In this document: one piece after another, positions 47,073 through 56,754 of the stretch | Layout of the letters: the number at the start of each line of letters is the position of its first letter | Numbering within the stretch: position 1 is the first letter of the stretch | NCBI RefSeq assembly: GCF_003148385.1 | Contig: NZ_CP029463.1 | Span: 248,001-312,000, forward strand | Reading direction: 5' to 3' | From: Flavobacterium sediminis | Lineage (GTDB): Bacteria; Bacteroidota; Bacteroidia; Flavobacteriales; Flavobacteriaceae | DNA length: 64,000 nucleotides | Position numbers and translations under genes: made by a program | The notes under the pieces: generated by a model | Databases searched by the model: none | What the model saw: only the letters and a program-made list of their open reading frames with translations | What the model was told of the DNA's origin: nothing

Positions 47073-48407
47073 ATGCCGGCATTCTATAAACAACTATACA
47101 TCAATAATTTTTTCTTCTATTGTATCATGGGGATCATTGCACTATTCATAGTGTCGTTCTTTCTTCCTATGTTCTACAATGCCGCCTGGTATCTTTTGGT
47201 GTTATTAGTGGCTTTTACCACTATCGATATCCTTTTACTCTTTGCTTCCGGAAAAAAAGTAACCGCTTCTCGCCTTACTCCGGAAAAACTTTCTAATGGT
47301 GATGACAATAGCATTACTATTCATTTACAAAACTATTATACTTTTCCGGTTCTGATTAAAGCCATCGACGAAGTTCCGTATCAGTTCCAGCAACGGCATT
47401 TTGAAGTTTCCAGAAAAATTAAAACTCAGGCAAAAGATAGTTATCAATATTTCCTGAGACCTACTGAACGTGGTGAATATACATTCGGAAAACTTAATAT
47501 TTATGTGTCTTCTCCGCTGCGTTTAATCAGCAGAAGATTCATTTATGAGGAAAACCAAATGGTACCCACTTACCCATCGTATATTCAATTAAAAAAATAC
47601 GATTTAATGGCTTTTTCCAATAACCTCTTCCAATACGGATTAAAAAAGATAAGACGTATCGGTCATACTATGGAGTTTGAACAGATCAAAGAATACGTTC
47701 AGGGAGATGACATCCGAACGATTAATTGGAAAGCAACTGCAAAAAGAAACCAATTGATGGTTAACCAGTTTCAGGACGAAAAATCGCAAAATGTATACAT
47801 GCTCATCGATAAAGGGCGTGTTATGAAAATGCCTTTTAATGGTTTAAGTTTACTCGATTATGCGATCAATGCAACTTTAGTTTTATCGAATGTAATCCTT
47901 AAAAAGCACGATAAAGCAGGGATGCTGACTTTTTCAAAGAAGGTTGAGAACATTATAGCTGCCGAAAAACGCCAGAGCCAGATGCAGCAGATCATGGAAA
48001 ATCTTTACAACATAAAAACCGATTTTTTTGAAAGCGATTTCAGTCGTCTGTATGTAGATATAAAGAAAAACATCAACCAGCGAAGTTTACTTATGTTGTA
48101 TACCAACTTTGAAACATTAGACGGTTTACACAGACAATTGCCTTATTTAAAAGGAATGGCTAAAAATCATTTACTGGTTGTGGTGTTCTTTAACAATACG
48201 GAACTTAATGAACTGATTCATAAAAAAGCGACCACTGTTCAAGAAATTTATGACAAAACCATTGCCGAAAAATTTGCTTTTGAAAAACGCTTAATTGTCA
48301 ATGAATTAAAAAAATATGGCATTTACTCGGTTTTAACCGAACCCGAACAGTTAACATTAGACACGATCAATAAATATTTAGAAATCAAAGCTCGAGGAAT
48401 ACTTTAA
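47073..48407 (+). CDS. DUF58 domain membrane protein
   Basis: This 444-residue protein has two N-terminal membrane helices (about 10-60), an extracytoplasmic-type beta region, and the DUF58 domain with VQGDDIRTINWKATAKRNQLMVNQFQ followed by a vWA-like fold (NVYMLIDKGRVMKM). It is the usual partner of MoxR. The MIDAS residues of a canonical vWA domain are only partly kept (LIDKGR replaces DxSxS), as is common in DUF58. It lies 26 bases after moxR and 13 before the DUF2167 gene. Confidence 0.9.
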   Translation: MPAFYKQLYINNFFFYCIMGIIALFIVSFFLPMFYNAAWYLLVLLVAFTTIDILLLFASGKKVTASRLTPEKLSNGDDNSITIHLQNYYTFPVLIKAIDEVPYQFQQRHFEVSRKIKTQAKDSYQYFLRPTERGEYTFGKLNIYVSSPLRLISRRFIYEENQMVPTYPSYIQLKKYDLMAFSNNLFQYGLKKIRRIGHTMEFEQIKEYVQGDDIRTINWKATAKRNQLMVNQFQDEKSQNVYMLIDKGRVMKMPFNGLSLLDYAINATLVLSNVILKKHDKAGMLTFSKKVENIIAAEKRQSQMQQIMENLYNIKTDFFESDFSRLYVDIKKNINQRSLLMLYTNFETLDGLHRQLPYLKGMAKNHLLVVVFFNNTELNELIHKKATTVQEIYDKTIAEKFAFEKRLIVNELKKYGIYSVLTEPEQLTLDTINKYLEIKARGIL

Positions 48408-48420
48408 AAATTAACCCTAT

Positions 48421-49355
48421 ATGAAAAAAGCTCTACTAACCTTTCTATTAACTATTAGCTGTACTTATTTTTCCACTGCTCAAGAAGAGGTTGACTCTCT
48501 GGCTGTTTTTTTTCAGCAGATCGAAAGTTCAATGCAGTATCAAACCGGAAAAATTGAATTTAAAAATGAAAATGCTGATATTGATATCCCAAAAGGATAT
48601 AAATTCTTAGACGGAGAGCAAACCCAATATGTTTTAACCGATCTATGGGGAATATGAGAGACACAACTGTTTTGGGAGCTATTTTACCTGAAAAACTAGG
48701 CGTTACCAGTGAAAATTCTTGGATGTTTGTGATAAGCTATCACAATATCGGCTATGTAAAAGACGACGATGCCAATGACATTGATTATGATGAGTTACTG
48801 GAAGAATTACAGAAAGATTTTGAAAGTGAAAATGTTGAAAGAGAAAAATTAGGCTATGAAAAAGCGCACCTGGTAGGTTGGGCTTCAAAACCATATTATG
48901 ACAATACTGCAAAAGTGCTTCACTGGGCAAAAGAAATAAAATTTGACGATAGTGAGACCAATACTTTAAATTATGATCTTAGGGTACTGGGAAGAAAAGG
49001 GATGTTTAACCTTTCGGCAGTTTCCGGTATCAACCAACTGGATGAAGTTAAAAAATCTATTCCGCTCATAACAAAAAGTGTGACATACAAAGAGGGATCA
49101 CGCTATAGTGACTTTGATTCCGGAACCGATAATGTAGCAGCATGGACCATTGGCGGACTTGTAGCCGGAAAGCTACTCGCAAAAACAGGTTTTTTTGCTA
49201 TTTTAGCTAAATTCGGAAAAGTTATCATTGTGGGTCTTCTCGGATTATTAGGCGCTCTGAGAAAATTCATTTTCGGAAGTAAAGAACAAGAAGTTACGAA
49301 GGAAGAAAGTATTGTTTCTACTGATAATTCCGATCCAAAAGAAACTGAGAACTAA
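48421..49355 (+). CDS. DUF2167 family membrane protein (one apparent frameshift)
   Basis: Repaired, this is a 311-residue exported membrane protein. A signal peptide (ending YFSTAQ) is followed by IDIPKGYKFLDGEQTQYVLTDLWG, then after the repair NMRDTTVLGAILPEKLG, SWMFVISYHNIGYVKDDDAND and YDNTAKVLHWAKEIKF. Two hydrophobic helices follow at the C-terminus (TIGGLVAGKLLAK and FGKVIIVGLLGLLGALRKF). The break is at GGGG 48647-48650; with five G the reading is continuous, and unrepaired the gene appears as two overlapping ORFs (48421-48657 and 48645-49355). DUF2167 proteins are of unknown function. It ends the MoxR-type operon. Confidence 0.83.
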
Positions 49356-49359
49356 AAGC

Positions 49360-50157
49360 ATGATGAAAAAAATAGAATCTGTTCAGAATCCGTATGTAAA
49401 ATCACTGATCCAGCTTCAGGAAAAAGCCAAGACCAGAAAACAAACCGGAACCTTTTTAATTGAAGGAAAAAGAGAGATAGAACTTGCTATAAAGGGCGGG
49501 TACACCCTGAAAACCGTCCTGTTTTTACCTCATATCTTTTCGGAAGAACAATTAGCCTCATTAAAAATTTCAAATGAAACAGAGAAAATAGAAATTTCAA
49601 AAGAAGTATACCAAAAGTTAGCCTACAGAGATACTACCGAAGGTATTTTGGCGGTGGCCGAATCCAAATCGTTAGCTCTTGAAGATTTAAAATTATCAAA
49701 TAATCCGCTTATTCTGGTTGCCGAAGGTTTAGAAAAACCCGGAAATTTAGGGGCCATTCTACGTACCGCAGATGCGGCAAATATAGATGCGGTAATTATT
49801 GCTAATCCCAGGGCTGATATTTACAATCCTAACATCGTACGGTCAAGTGTAGGCTGTTTGTTTACAATACAACTTGCTGTGGGAACGTCTGAAGAAGTAG
49901 TACAGTATTTAAAAGAACACGAGGTCAACATTTTTTCGGCGACATTACAGGATTCGACCGAATACCATACTCAAAATTACACCTTGCCTACCGCTTTAGT
50001 TGTCGGAACTGAAGCGACAGGCTTAACCGCGATTTGGCGAACCGAAAGTACTAAAAACATCATCATCCCGATGCAGGGTGAAATAGACTCCATGAATGTT
50101 TCTGTTGCTGCTGCTATTTTACTTTTTGAAGCCAAACGTCAACGGGATTTCAATTAA
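49360..50157 (+). CDS. RNA methyltransferase, TrmH/SpoU family
   Basis: This 265-residue SPOUT enzyme 2'-O-methylates ribose in rRNA or tRNA. The start is at 49360 or 49363 (MMKKIESVQNPYVKSLIQL); a longer in-frame ORF would overlap the upstream gene by 44 bases and is unlikely. The N-terminal substrate-binding part has TGTFLIEGKREIELAI. The C-terminal trefoil knot shows motif 1 PGNLGAILRTADAANIDAV, motif 2 LVVGTEATGL and motif 3 IIIPMQGEIDSMNVSVAAAI. It is convergent with the response regulator gene, 4 bases apart. Confidence 0.93.
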   Translation: MMKKIESVQNPYVKSLIQLQEKAKTRKQTGTFLIEGKREIELAIKGGYTLKTVLFLPHIFSEEQLASLKISNETEKIEISKEVYQKLAYRDTTEGILAVAESKSLALEDLKLSNNPLILVAEGLEKPGNLGAILRTADAANIDAVIIANPRADIYNPNIVRSSVGCLFTIQLAVGTSEEVVQYLKEHEVNIFSATLQDSTEYHTQNYTLPTALVVGTEATGLTAIWRTESTKNIIIPMQGEIDSMNVSVAAAILLFEAKRQRDFN

Positions 50158-50161
50158 TTTT

Positions 50162-50923
50162 TCATTTTCCACTTAACCAACGTAGCAGTTTTGTCTTCTT
50201 TTCTTTACTTACTACAATTTCTTTTTCAAATGGAAAGGTAAGTTGAATTTTTAGCTTTCTGGGAAAATGTTCTATAGCTTCCTGAATTGCCATTTTATTA
50301 ATTAAAAACTGTCTGTTTACTCGGAAAAAATTATCATCTACTTTTTGTTCTACTTCTTCTAATGAATTGGGAATATAATATACCTTTCCTGTAAAAAGCT
50401 GAACGCAATTCACTTCATTTTCCAGATAAAACATTGCTATTTTATCAAGTGATACAGGTAAAAAACGCCCCCGATAATTAATCACAAAACTTTTTTTGGT
50501 ATTGTTTACTTTCTGTAAATTCCCTTGTACAGCTTCATATTTTTGAATCATATTACTGGTAATATGTTCTTTTAAATGTTCAAATTTTAACAAGGCTATT
50601 TCTAAAGTTTGTTTGCTGAATGGTTTGAGTATATATTCTATTCCACTAGCTTTAAAGGCTTCTATGGCATAATCATCATAAGCCGTACAAAAAATTACAG
50701 GAGTTTTAATATTTTCGTCTTTAATAATTTCAAAACTTAAACCGTCTCCTAATTGAATATCGCTAAAAATCAGATCAGGTCGAGGATGATTTTGGAAATA
50801 CGTTTTTGCCTCTTGAACTGATTCAAGAATGACTTCAATTTCAATAGTATTGTTTATACTTTTTAGTGTTGTGGCTAATTCTTGTGCTAATAATGCTTCG
50901 TCTTCAATTATTATTATTTTCAT
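50162..50923 (-). CDS. LytTR family response regulator
   Basis: This 253-residue DNA-binding regulator has a receiver domain (1-120) with phospho-acceptor Asp55 in LIFSDIQLGDG, acidic pair EDE near residue 7-9 and Lys in ILKPFSK (about Lys105). The C-terminal LytTR domain (from about 150) carries the usual VNCVQLFTGK and FFRVNRQFLINKMAI. LytTR regulators bind direct repeats upstream of their targets. It overlaps the kinase gene by 20 bases, so the two form a translationally coupled pair. The cluster upstream is its likeliest target, by position only. Confidence 0.93.
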   Translation of the reverse strand: MKIIIIEDEALLAQELATTLKSINNTIEIEVILESVQEAKTYFQNHPRPDLIFSDIQLGDGLSFEIIKDENIKTPVIFCTAYDDYAIEAFKASGIEYILKPFSKQTLEIALLKFEHLKEHITSNMIQKYEAVQGNLQKVNNTKKSFVINYRGRFLPVSLDKIAMFYLENEVNCVQLFTGKVYYIPNSLEEVEQKVDDNFFRVNRQFLINKMAIQEAIEHFPRKLKIQLTFPFEKEIVVSKEKKTKLLRWLSGK

Positions 50924-51962
50924 TCTTAATTAAATTTAAACTAACGTTAAAGCTATTACCATCATTTTTAATGATAATCTCTTTGCCTGTCAATAACAAG
51001 AAACGATCTGAAAGATTACTAAGTCCTATGCCTGTTGAGAATTCTATTTTTTCTTTTGTATTGATGTTGTTAGTTATTTCTATACTGTCTTGATTTTGCC
51101 TAATTGCAATCAAAAGAGGATTCTGTTTTGTAAAATGGTTGTGTTTTATGGCGTTTTCTACTAAAGGTTGCAATGAAAAAGAAGGTAGAAAAGTAGTTTC
51201 TAAAGTAGATTCGTTTACTTTCAACTCCCAAATCAAAGAATCTCCAAACCTTATTTTTTGCATTTCTAGATAATTTAGGCAAAGAGAAACCTCATCTTTG
51301 AGTGTTGTCATTTCTTCATTATTATGAGAAATTGAAACTCTTAAAAAATCAGATAATTGCAATAAATAGTGTTCTCCTTTTTCTTGATCCGTTTTATACA
51401 ACACTTTCAAAGTACTTAAGGCATTGAATAAGAAATGAGGCTGTATTTGTTGTTTTAGAAGTAAATTTTCTGCTTCTGATTTTTTAATCTCTAATTGATA
51501 ATTTTTTAAATCGGTTAAGTTTTTTGTTTCTCTGACTATTACATAATCATGAAGAACTAAGACAATGATGATATATGCATTGGGAAACAGAATAAAGAAA
51601 ATAATTCGTTGCGTATAGAAAATATCATCAAATATTCCTGCTAATCTTGTAAAAATAACCGATAGAATCAAAAAAATGATAAGTCCTAGTCCAAAAGACA
51701 ATCCGTAACGCCAGCATTTAAACCGAATGGGATCATCATTATATTTTGCTACACAAAATTTTAAAATTATGATTCCCAGCTTCGCTATTAACAATGTATA
51801 CAAACCTATCTCACATGACATTATTAATATGATAACAATATTATCTCTGATAAATAAATTGATTATAGTTATAAAAAAAGAACAAAGTACAAACAAACCG
51901 TTTGTTCGATGAAGATTTTTCATAGCTAAATTCAACACTCCTTTTTTTATAACTTCTGTCAT
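50904..51962 (-). CDS. LytS-like sensor histidine kinase
   Basis: This 352-residue membrane kinase has about four N-terminal hydrophobic segments (residues 22-140). They are followed by a short coiled coil and the His_kinase domain with LLLKQQIQPHFLFNALSTLK, where His176 is the phosphorylation site. The ATP-binding N box is LVENAIKHNHF and the G region STGIGLSNLSDR. No separate periplasmic sensory domain is evident, so the membrane part probably senses. It starts 15 bases after the AsmA-like gene and overlaps the regulator by 20, placing the signalling pair at the end of the envelope cluster. Confidence 0.92.
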   Translation of the reverse strand: MTEVIKKGVLNLAMKNLHRTNGLFVLCSFFITIINLFIRDNIVIILIMSCEIGLYTLLIAKLGIIILKFCVAKYNDDPIRFKCWRYGLSFGLGLIIFLILSVIFTRLAGIFDDIFYTQRIIFFILFPNAYIIIVLVLHDYVIVRETKNLTDLKNYQLEIKKSEAENLLLKQQIQPHFLFNALSTLKVLYKTDQEKGEHYLLQLSDFLRVSISHNNEEMTTLKDEVSLCLNYLEMQKIRFGDSLIWELKVNESTLETTFLPSFSLQPLVENAIKHNHFTKQNPLLIAIRQNQDSIEITNNINTKEKIEFSTGIGLSNLSDRFLLLTGKEIIIKNDGNSFNVSLNLIKNENNNN

Positions 51963-51977
51963 TCTTTTTTATACGGT

Positions 51978-54957
51978 TTAAAACTTAATTTTGTCTTGTA
52001 TAAAAGCTTTTTTCTTTATTAATGTGCTGTCTGCTTTGCTTTGTAAACGTTCTTTATCTGTAAAATAGTATTTATATTTAGCTTTTGATAAACTAATATC
52101 ATAGTTGGGAATAATTCCTTTTACATCCACACCGGTTTTAAACGGAATTTGAGATTTTAATACCGATATATGATAATTATAGGAAAGGTCAACATTTTGA
52201 ATTCCGCCTATTGCTAACTGATAACGGTCAACCTCGACTAAAGCAGGTAATATTTCCAAATGACTGTCTTCAATAAGCATTTCCACTTCAAGATTATCAA
52301 TAGTAGCATTGCTTTTATCTTTAAACATAAATGTTTTTGCTAATTCTTTAAATGCTTCGCTTTCTGTAATTTTTAAATTCTGAGCTTTTAAAGCGGCAAT
52401 ACTTTTTACTGTTTTTATAACAGGTTCCATGGATTCGTTAATTGTCATCATTCCTTTTATCACAAAATCTGCTTTTCCTTCTAGTGTTTTTGCGACTGGC
52501 AATAATGTGTCAATAACCGGAACCATATCTTTGATTTGCTCCATTTCTATGTTATGAATTGACATGGAGTAAAATATTTTTGCCGAAGTTTCATCTACTG
52601 GTTTGTATTTAAATTTCGTTTGCAATTCGGCTTCATTTAATTTCAGGCTTAGATTTGACAAATTTAATTGTGATTCTTTTATACTTACATCTCCTTTTAT
52701 GTTAGAAAATTCCAAATCTCCAAAGGCTAATTTGTCAACCGATGTATCTAATGAAAAATTAATATTGGCAGGAATTTTAAAAACTGATTTTTGGGTTACT
52801 GTTTTCTCGCTATCAAGTTTTTCTTCTGTCACTTTCTCTAAATTATTAACTGCCGCAGTATTGTTATGCATTGCACTCATCAACTGATTTGCATCTATAT
52901 AACGGGATCTTACGGATAACGAAGCGTATAAGGTTGTGTCTTTTTTATCTCTAGGAAAAACATTGTTTATGTTTCCACTTAATCTCATTTTAGACTTTCC
53001 TAGAGCTACAAATGCATTATCTAAAGTAATATTTCTATCTTCAAAATTAACTCTGGTTTTCTTTACTAAACAAGGAATTCCTAACTCTGGAATTATTGCT
53101 ACTAATTTGTTAAATGCTATAGAACCTTTAGGATACCAGTCTTTATCTTTTATCTTATCTTTTTGAACACTGAAAGTATAATTACCATCTTCTATGAATA
53201 TTTTTTTATCTTTTTGACGCGCTTTTAGTTTTTGAGAAGCTAAGGCTGCTGAAAAAATAGAAGATTCTTCTCCTTTTCCCGGAATTACTTTTAAAAGAAG
53301 ATTCGTATTTTCTACCTCACCTCCTATACTGTCTTTTGAAGAATAGTTGAGTTGTTCAATAGCTAAGTTTACATCAATAGGATATTTTGAACCTACTTTT
53401 TTTCCTCTGGCTAAATCGGCTTTCATTTTTTTAGAATGAATTTGATGAAAATCTTTATAATTCAGGTTTAATTGCTCTACATCTAAATGGGCTACAAAGC
53501 TTTCCATCTGATTTTTATCGACTTCTATTTCTGTCTTTTGGATATCAATCGAGATCGTGTCTTTTGGAGCTTTGAATTTTAAATTGTTCAAAAAACATTT
53601 TCCCGAAAGAATGATATTCTTATAGTCTACCTCGTTTTTTGCTAAATCATAATTTAAGTTGGTCTTTGCATCCAGAACAGCTTTCCCTTCAAAATGATAA
53701 TTTGTACTCACTGGAAAAGCTTTTTTAAGTTGTGTCAAATCGATATCAGATTGTAAATCTGCTGTTATTTGAGGTGCTGTCAAAATACGTTTTACATCTG
53801 CTTTTGCATTAAGCTGAATTCCTGTTCCCTGAACAATTAATTTATGGATATCAATCTGTGTTTTTTCTTTTGCTTTCAAATCAACTAACCAATTAATGTC
53901 AGCTTCCAAAAGATTTATCGTTCCGGATGATTTTTTGTAAGCTACTTTCCCTTTTTCAATTTTTAATATTCCTTTAGATACTGGTAAACTTCCACTTCCC
54001 AAAAACCTGTGGTTGATAATTCCAATTGAGCTAGTCCATCTATATCGACGTCTTCTATGTTTAAATATTTTCTTGGTAATGCCAACCAAAGTGTTTCCAA
54101 AGAAGGTACTTTCAAAAATGCTTTAAGATTAACACTTACTTTTTTCTCTTTGGGAACTTTTTTAAAATCTCCTTCCAGATCAAAAGCGATGTCATTCAAC
54201 TCTAATTTTGTATCCGATAATTTTAGTTCTCGAGTCGTTTTGTTTAGCACTAAATCGGTTTTCAAATATGTTTTTAGATCTTTAACTACTTTATAAATAT
54301 CACTTCCTACAGCCATTTGTTCTGTAGTACAGTCGACCTTAAAAACCGTTTGTTTTTTATCATCTGATGCACTCAGGTTAAGATTGAGTTTAGGAATTGC
54401 TATTGCAAGTTTGCTTACCATATCTTGATATGAAATCGAAGCTTCTTTAATCACCAACTTTTTAACTTTCATGGAATTAAAATCAACATGAAACTTTGCC
54501 GTATCAGTCTGTACATCAATTGTATTCTCTTTCTTTAAGATATCCCAATTTAGCTTACCATCTTTTTTCGTTAAAATTCTCAAATTCGGTTGAATTAGGC
54601 TTACTCGTCTAACATCTATTTCATTAGCTCTTAATAATTTTACAACATTCAGTGCTATTTTACATTCTTTGAAAGATCCTATCGTATCTTGATTTTCTTT
54701 TCCTGAATAAATATTTCCGTTATTCATTTTAGCTCCAAAATTTGGAAACGTAGAAAAAAAAGTAAGCTCTACACTAGTGCATTCTACTTTTCCATCTAAA
54801 TTTTCATTCAAAACTCCTAAAACAACCGGAGTAACTTTTTCAGGTGTAAAAATAAAATTGAGTAGTACACTAATTATAATTAAAAATAAAATAAAGAAAG
54901 AAATGGTTATGTAGAGTAATCTTTTGACTATTTTATTTTTTTAGTTTTCTTATCCAT
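51978..54957 (-). CDS. AsmA-like envelope protein (two apparent frameshifts)
   Basis: Repaired, this is a 993-residue protein with an N-terminal membrane helix and a long beta-rich periplasmic part of the AsmA/TamB type, thought to bridge membranes for lipid transfer. The true N-terminus is MDKKTKKNKIVKRLLYITI, reached by adding one T to the run of seven at 54936-54942. Without it the helix is out of frame and the first start would be at 54811. The second break is at CCC 53998-54000: with one more base FWGSGSLPVSKGILK is continuous. AsmA-like signals are the early TCTSVELTFFSTFPNFG-type motif (CTSVELTFFSTFPNFG) and repeated LxLxxAxL strands. Its two neighbours upstream and the two-component pair downstream are on the same strand. 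Confidence 0.82.
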
Positions 54958-54971
54958 TTTTTAAAATCACT

Positions 54972-55181
54972 TTATTCAATTACAGTACATATAAATCCTA
55001 TCTTTTTAAGTCTTTTTTCTATAATTCGAACGGTAAAATCTATTCCTTCTATTCTTAAAATCTTATCACAATCTTCCAAATCAAAATTTATTTTACACTT
55101 TGGAAACTCAGCAATTAATATGTTAAGTATTTTCTTTGCCTCTTTTTCCTCTTGCACATTAGTTTTAAATATTTCGATCAT
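54972..55181 (-). CDS. Small protein of unknown function (69 residues)
   Basis: The sequence MIEIFKTNVQEEKEAKKIL, FPKCKINFDLEDCDKILRIEG and FTVRIIEKRLKKIGF suggests a beta-alpha-beta ferredoxin-like fold, somewhat like heavy-metal-associated domains but without the CxxC. Cysteines 30 and 39 and a near-terminal one are present. It overlaps the DUF6268-like gene by 4 bases (ATGA), which supports translation. I do not recognise a function. Confidence 0.65.
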   Translation of the reverse strand: MIEIFKTNVQEEKEAKKILNILIAEFPKCKINFDLEDCDKILRIEGIDFTVRIIEKRLKKIGFICTVIE

Positions 55182-56149
55182 TTCTTTTTCTTTTGTAAAG
55201 GATTAAAGGAAATACCTAAATTAAAGTAAAAAGAAGCATCTGGATTAGCTTTAAAAATATAGTCATTGAGCGTTGAATTCTTTTCTGTTATTTTAGATAT
55301 TGGCACATATTTTAAACCTGATCTAAAGGTAATGATAAATGAATTCCCTAAATAATGTTCATAAATTAAACCGGAGTTGATTTCCATTTGATTGAAACTA
55401 TATGTTTTAGAACTATTTTGCGAATCATATACATAAAAATAAGTTCCTTCTAAAGTACTACCCAAAGAGATTCTACCATCAGTAAAAACATGTTTTCTCA
55501 TTAACACACTTTTAGGCAAAACAATATCTGCTATCCAACCATTATTAAACTTATGCTCATAACCAAAAGTCAAAAATACGGGAACTAATGCATTAGGATC
55601 TACCAAAAGGACTACACCTAAAATCATTTTTGTTTTAGCATTAGCCTTAAGAACCAGCGTTCCGGTAGCCATTCCTTTAATTCGTTCAAAATGCTGATCG
55701 CTACCATCTATAATTGTACTAGCAGAAAAAACAGCTGTTTTTTTAAACAATCTTGAAAAATAAGTAGCATTCAGAGAAGTAAAGTGATAATGAAAATCGG
55801 ATTTACTTTCTATATCTAGAAAATTATAATCTATCTTATTATAATTGTAATTTAAAGTAGTTCCCAATATCCATTTTTTCTTCTTCAGAAAATTGATATT
55901 TGAACTAATTCTAAACTGTGAAAAACGCTCTACTCTTCCGTTAGGCAAATCCGAATCAGGATATTGAGATGAAAAATTATGAGGTGTCTGCTCTTGGTAT
56001 TCAATATTTAAAAGTCTTGTAATAGGAAATCTATCGGTTACTCCCATTATTGCTTTTTGAGGGATACTGTCTTTTTTATTTTGGGAAAATAAGCTGTTAC
56101 AATTCAAAAAAAGTAAAAACCCTAAAATAAGAAATCTTATATTTTTCAT
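55178..56149 (-). CDS. DUF6268-like outer membrane beta-barrel protein
   Basis: This 323-residue protein has a signal peptide (MKNIRFLILGFLLFLNCNSLFSQ). An NCN near its end might hint at a lipobox, but SQNKK after LFSQ suits signal peptidase I. The rest is barrel-like: alternating strands (WILGTTLNYNYNKIDYNFLD, FSRLFKKTAVFSASTIIDG, NGWIADIVLPKSVLMRKHVF, FYFNLGISFNPLQ). The DUF6268 label is from memory and unverified. It begins 3 bases after the 143-residue gene and overlaps the next by 4, so it is part of the same operon. Confidence 0.78.
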   Translation of the reverse strand: MKNIRFLILGFLLFLNCNSLFSQNKKDSIPQKAIMGVTDRFPITRLLNIEYQEQTPHNFSSQYPDSDLPNGRVERFSQFRISSNINFLKKKKWILGTTLNYNYNKIDYNFLDIESKSDFHYHFTSLNATYFSRLFKKTAVFSASTIIDGSDQHFERIKGMATGTLVLKANAKTKMILGVVLLVDPNALVPVFLTFGYEHKFNNGWIADIVLPKSVLMRKHVFTDGRISLGSTLEGTYFYVYDSQNSSKTYSFNQMEINSGLIYEHYLGNSFIITFRSGLKYVPISKITEKNSTLNDYIFKANPDASFYFNLGISFNPLQKKKK

Positions 56150-56151
56150 TT

Positions 56152-56583
56152 TTAAGTTAAAGATTTTATTTGTTTATCAATTACATCAAAAAAATAAATG
56201 GCTGTAAAAATCTCTTTTAAACCCATATTACTTATCAATTTTTCTATTCTTAAAAAAGATGTCTTCTTTTCATCTTTAATTATTATCCAAAAATCATCTA
56301 CAAATGCTCTTTTATTAAATAGTTCAATTTCATTCTTGAGCATAAGAAACCACGAATCATCTTCAATCATTAATTTTTGAACAGATACAAAGACAATTCC
56401 TCTCTGTTTTTGTTCAACTTCAATGATTTGAAAACTATAATTTAAAACATCAATAAGTGTAACTGATTTATTATAGCAGTTTAAAAAAAGTCGTAAATAA
56501 TTCAAATCCACTACTTTTTTAGCTCTCTGTTCTGTAGTAAAAGGCAAATACTTTAATAATTTTAACTGTTCTCCAACATTCAT
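56152..56583 (-). CDS. Unknown cytoplasmic protein (143 residues), first gene of cluster
   Basis: The sequence (MNVGEQLKLLKYLPFTTEQ at the start, INVLNYSFQIIEVEQKQR-like text in the middle, SNMGLKEIFTAIYFFDVID near the end) has no signal peptide and looks like an alpha/beta fold. STAS- or SpoIIAA-like domains (SIFVSVQ, KTSFLRIEKLISNMGLKEIF) came to mind, but I cannot confirm that. It starts the operon that ends in the LytTR regulator, with a perfect -7 box 37 bases upstream. A 65-residue ORF overlapping its start (56519-56716) was rejected. Confidence 0.7.
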   Translation of the reverse strand: MNVGEQLKLLKYLPFTTEQRAKKVVDLNYLRLFLNCYNKSVTLIDVLNYSFQIIEVEQKQRGIVFVSVQKLMIEDDSWFLMLKNEIELFNKRAFVDDFWIIIKDEKKTSFLRIEKLISNMGLKEIFTAIYFFDVIDKQIKSLT

Positions 56584-56619
56584 TTTTTGAATAACAATAT
56601 TTATTTCTGCTTATTAGTC

Positions 56620-56627
56620 CAAAAATA
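56620..56627 (-). promoter_or_regulatory. Probable promoter of the envelope/two-component cluster (-7 box TATTTTTG)
   Basis: Exact TAnnTTTG on the minus strand, 37 bases before the start of the 143-residue gene. No clear -33 box. If the cluster is one operon, it is transcribed from here. Confidence 0.45.
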
Positions 56628-56754
56628 GTATCTTGCAATAAAGTGATCTTTTTTTTAAAAAGGCAAGCGGACAAAAAAGCACCTAAAAAGGATTCAAATA
56701 AAATTGTTAATTTCATTACTTTGTACTAACTTTAGATAGTTATTGAGGTTTTAT

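Noticed and set aside
48645..49355. Independent 236-residue gene after a 78-residue gene
   Set aside because: Both are halves of one DUF2167 protein, joined by one G at 48647-48650.
50162..56583. The cluster as a phage or integrative element
   Set aside because: No integrase, transposase, att-like repeats or tRNA is present at either end.
56519..56716. 65-residue minus-strand ORF before the 143-residue gene
   Set aside because: It overlaps the next gene by 65 bases in another frame and spans the likely promoter at 56620-56627.
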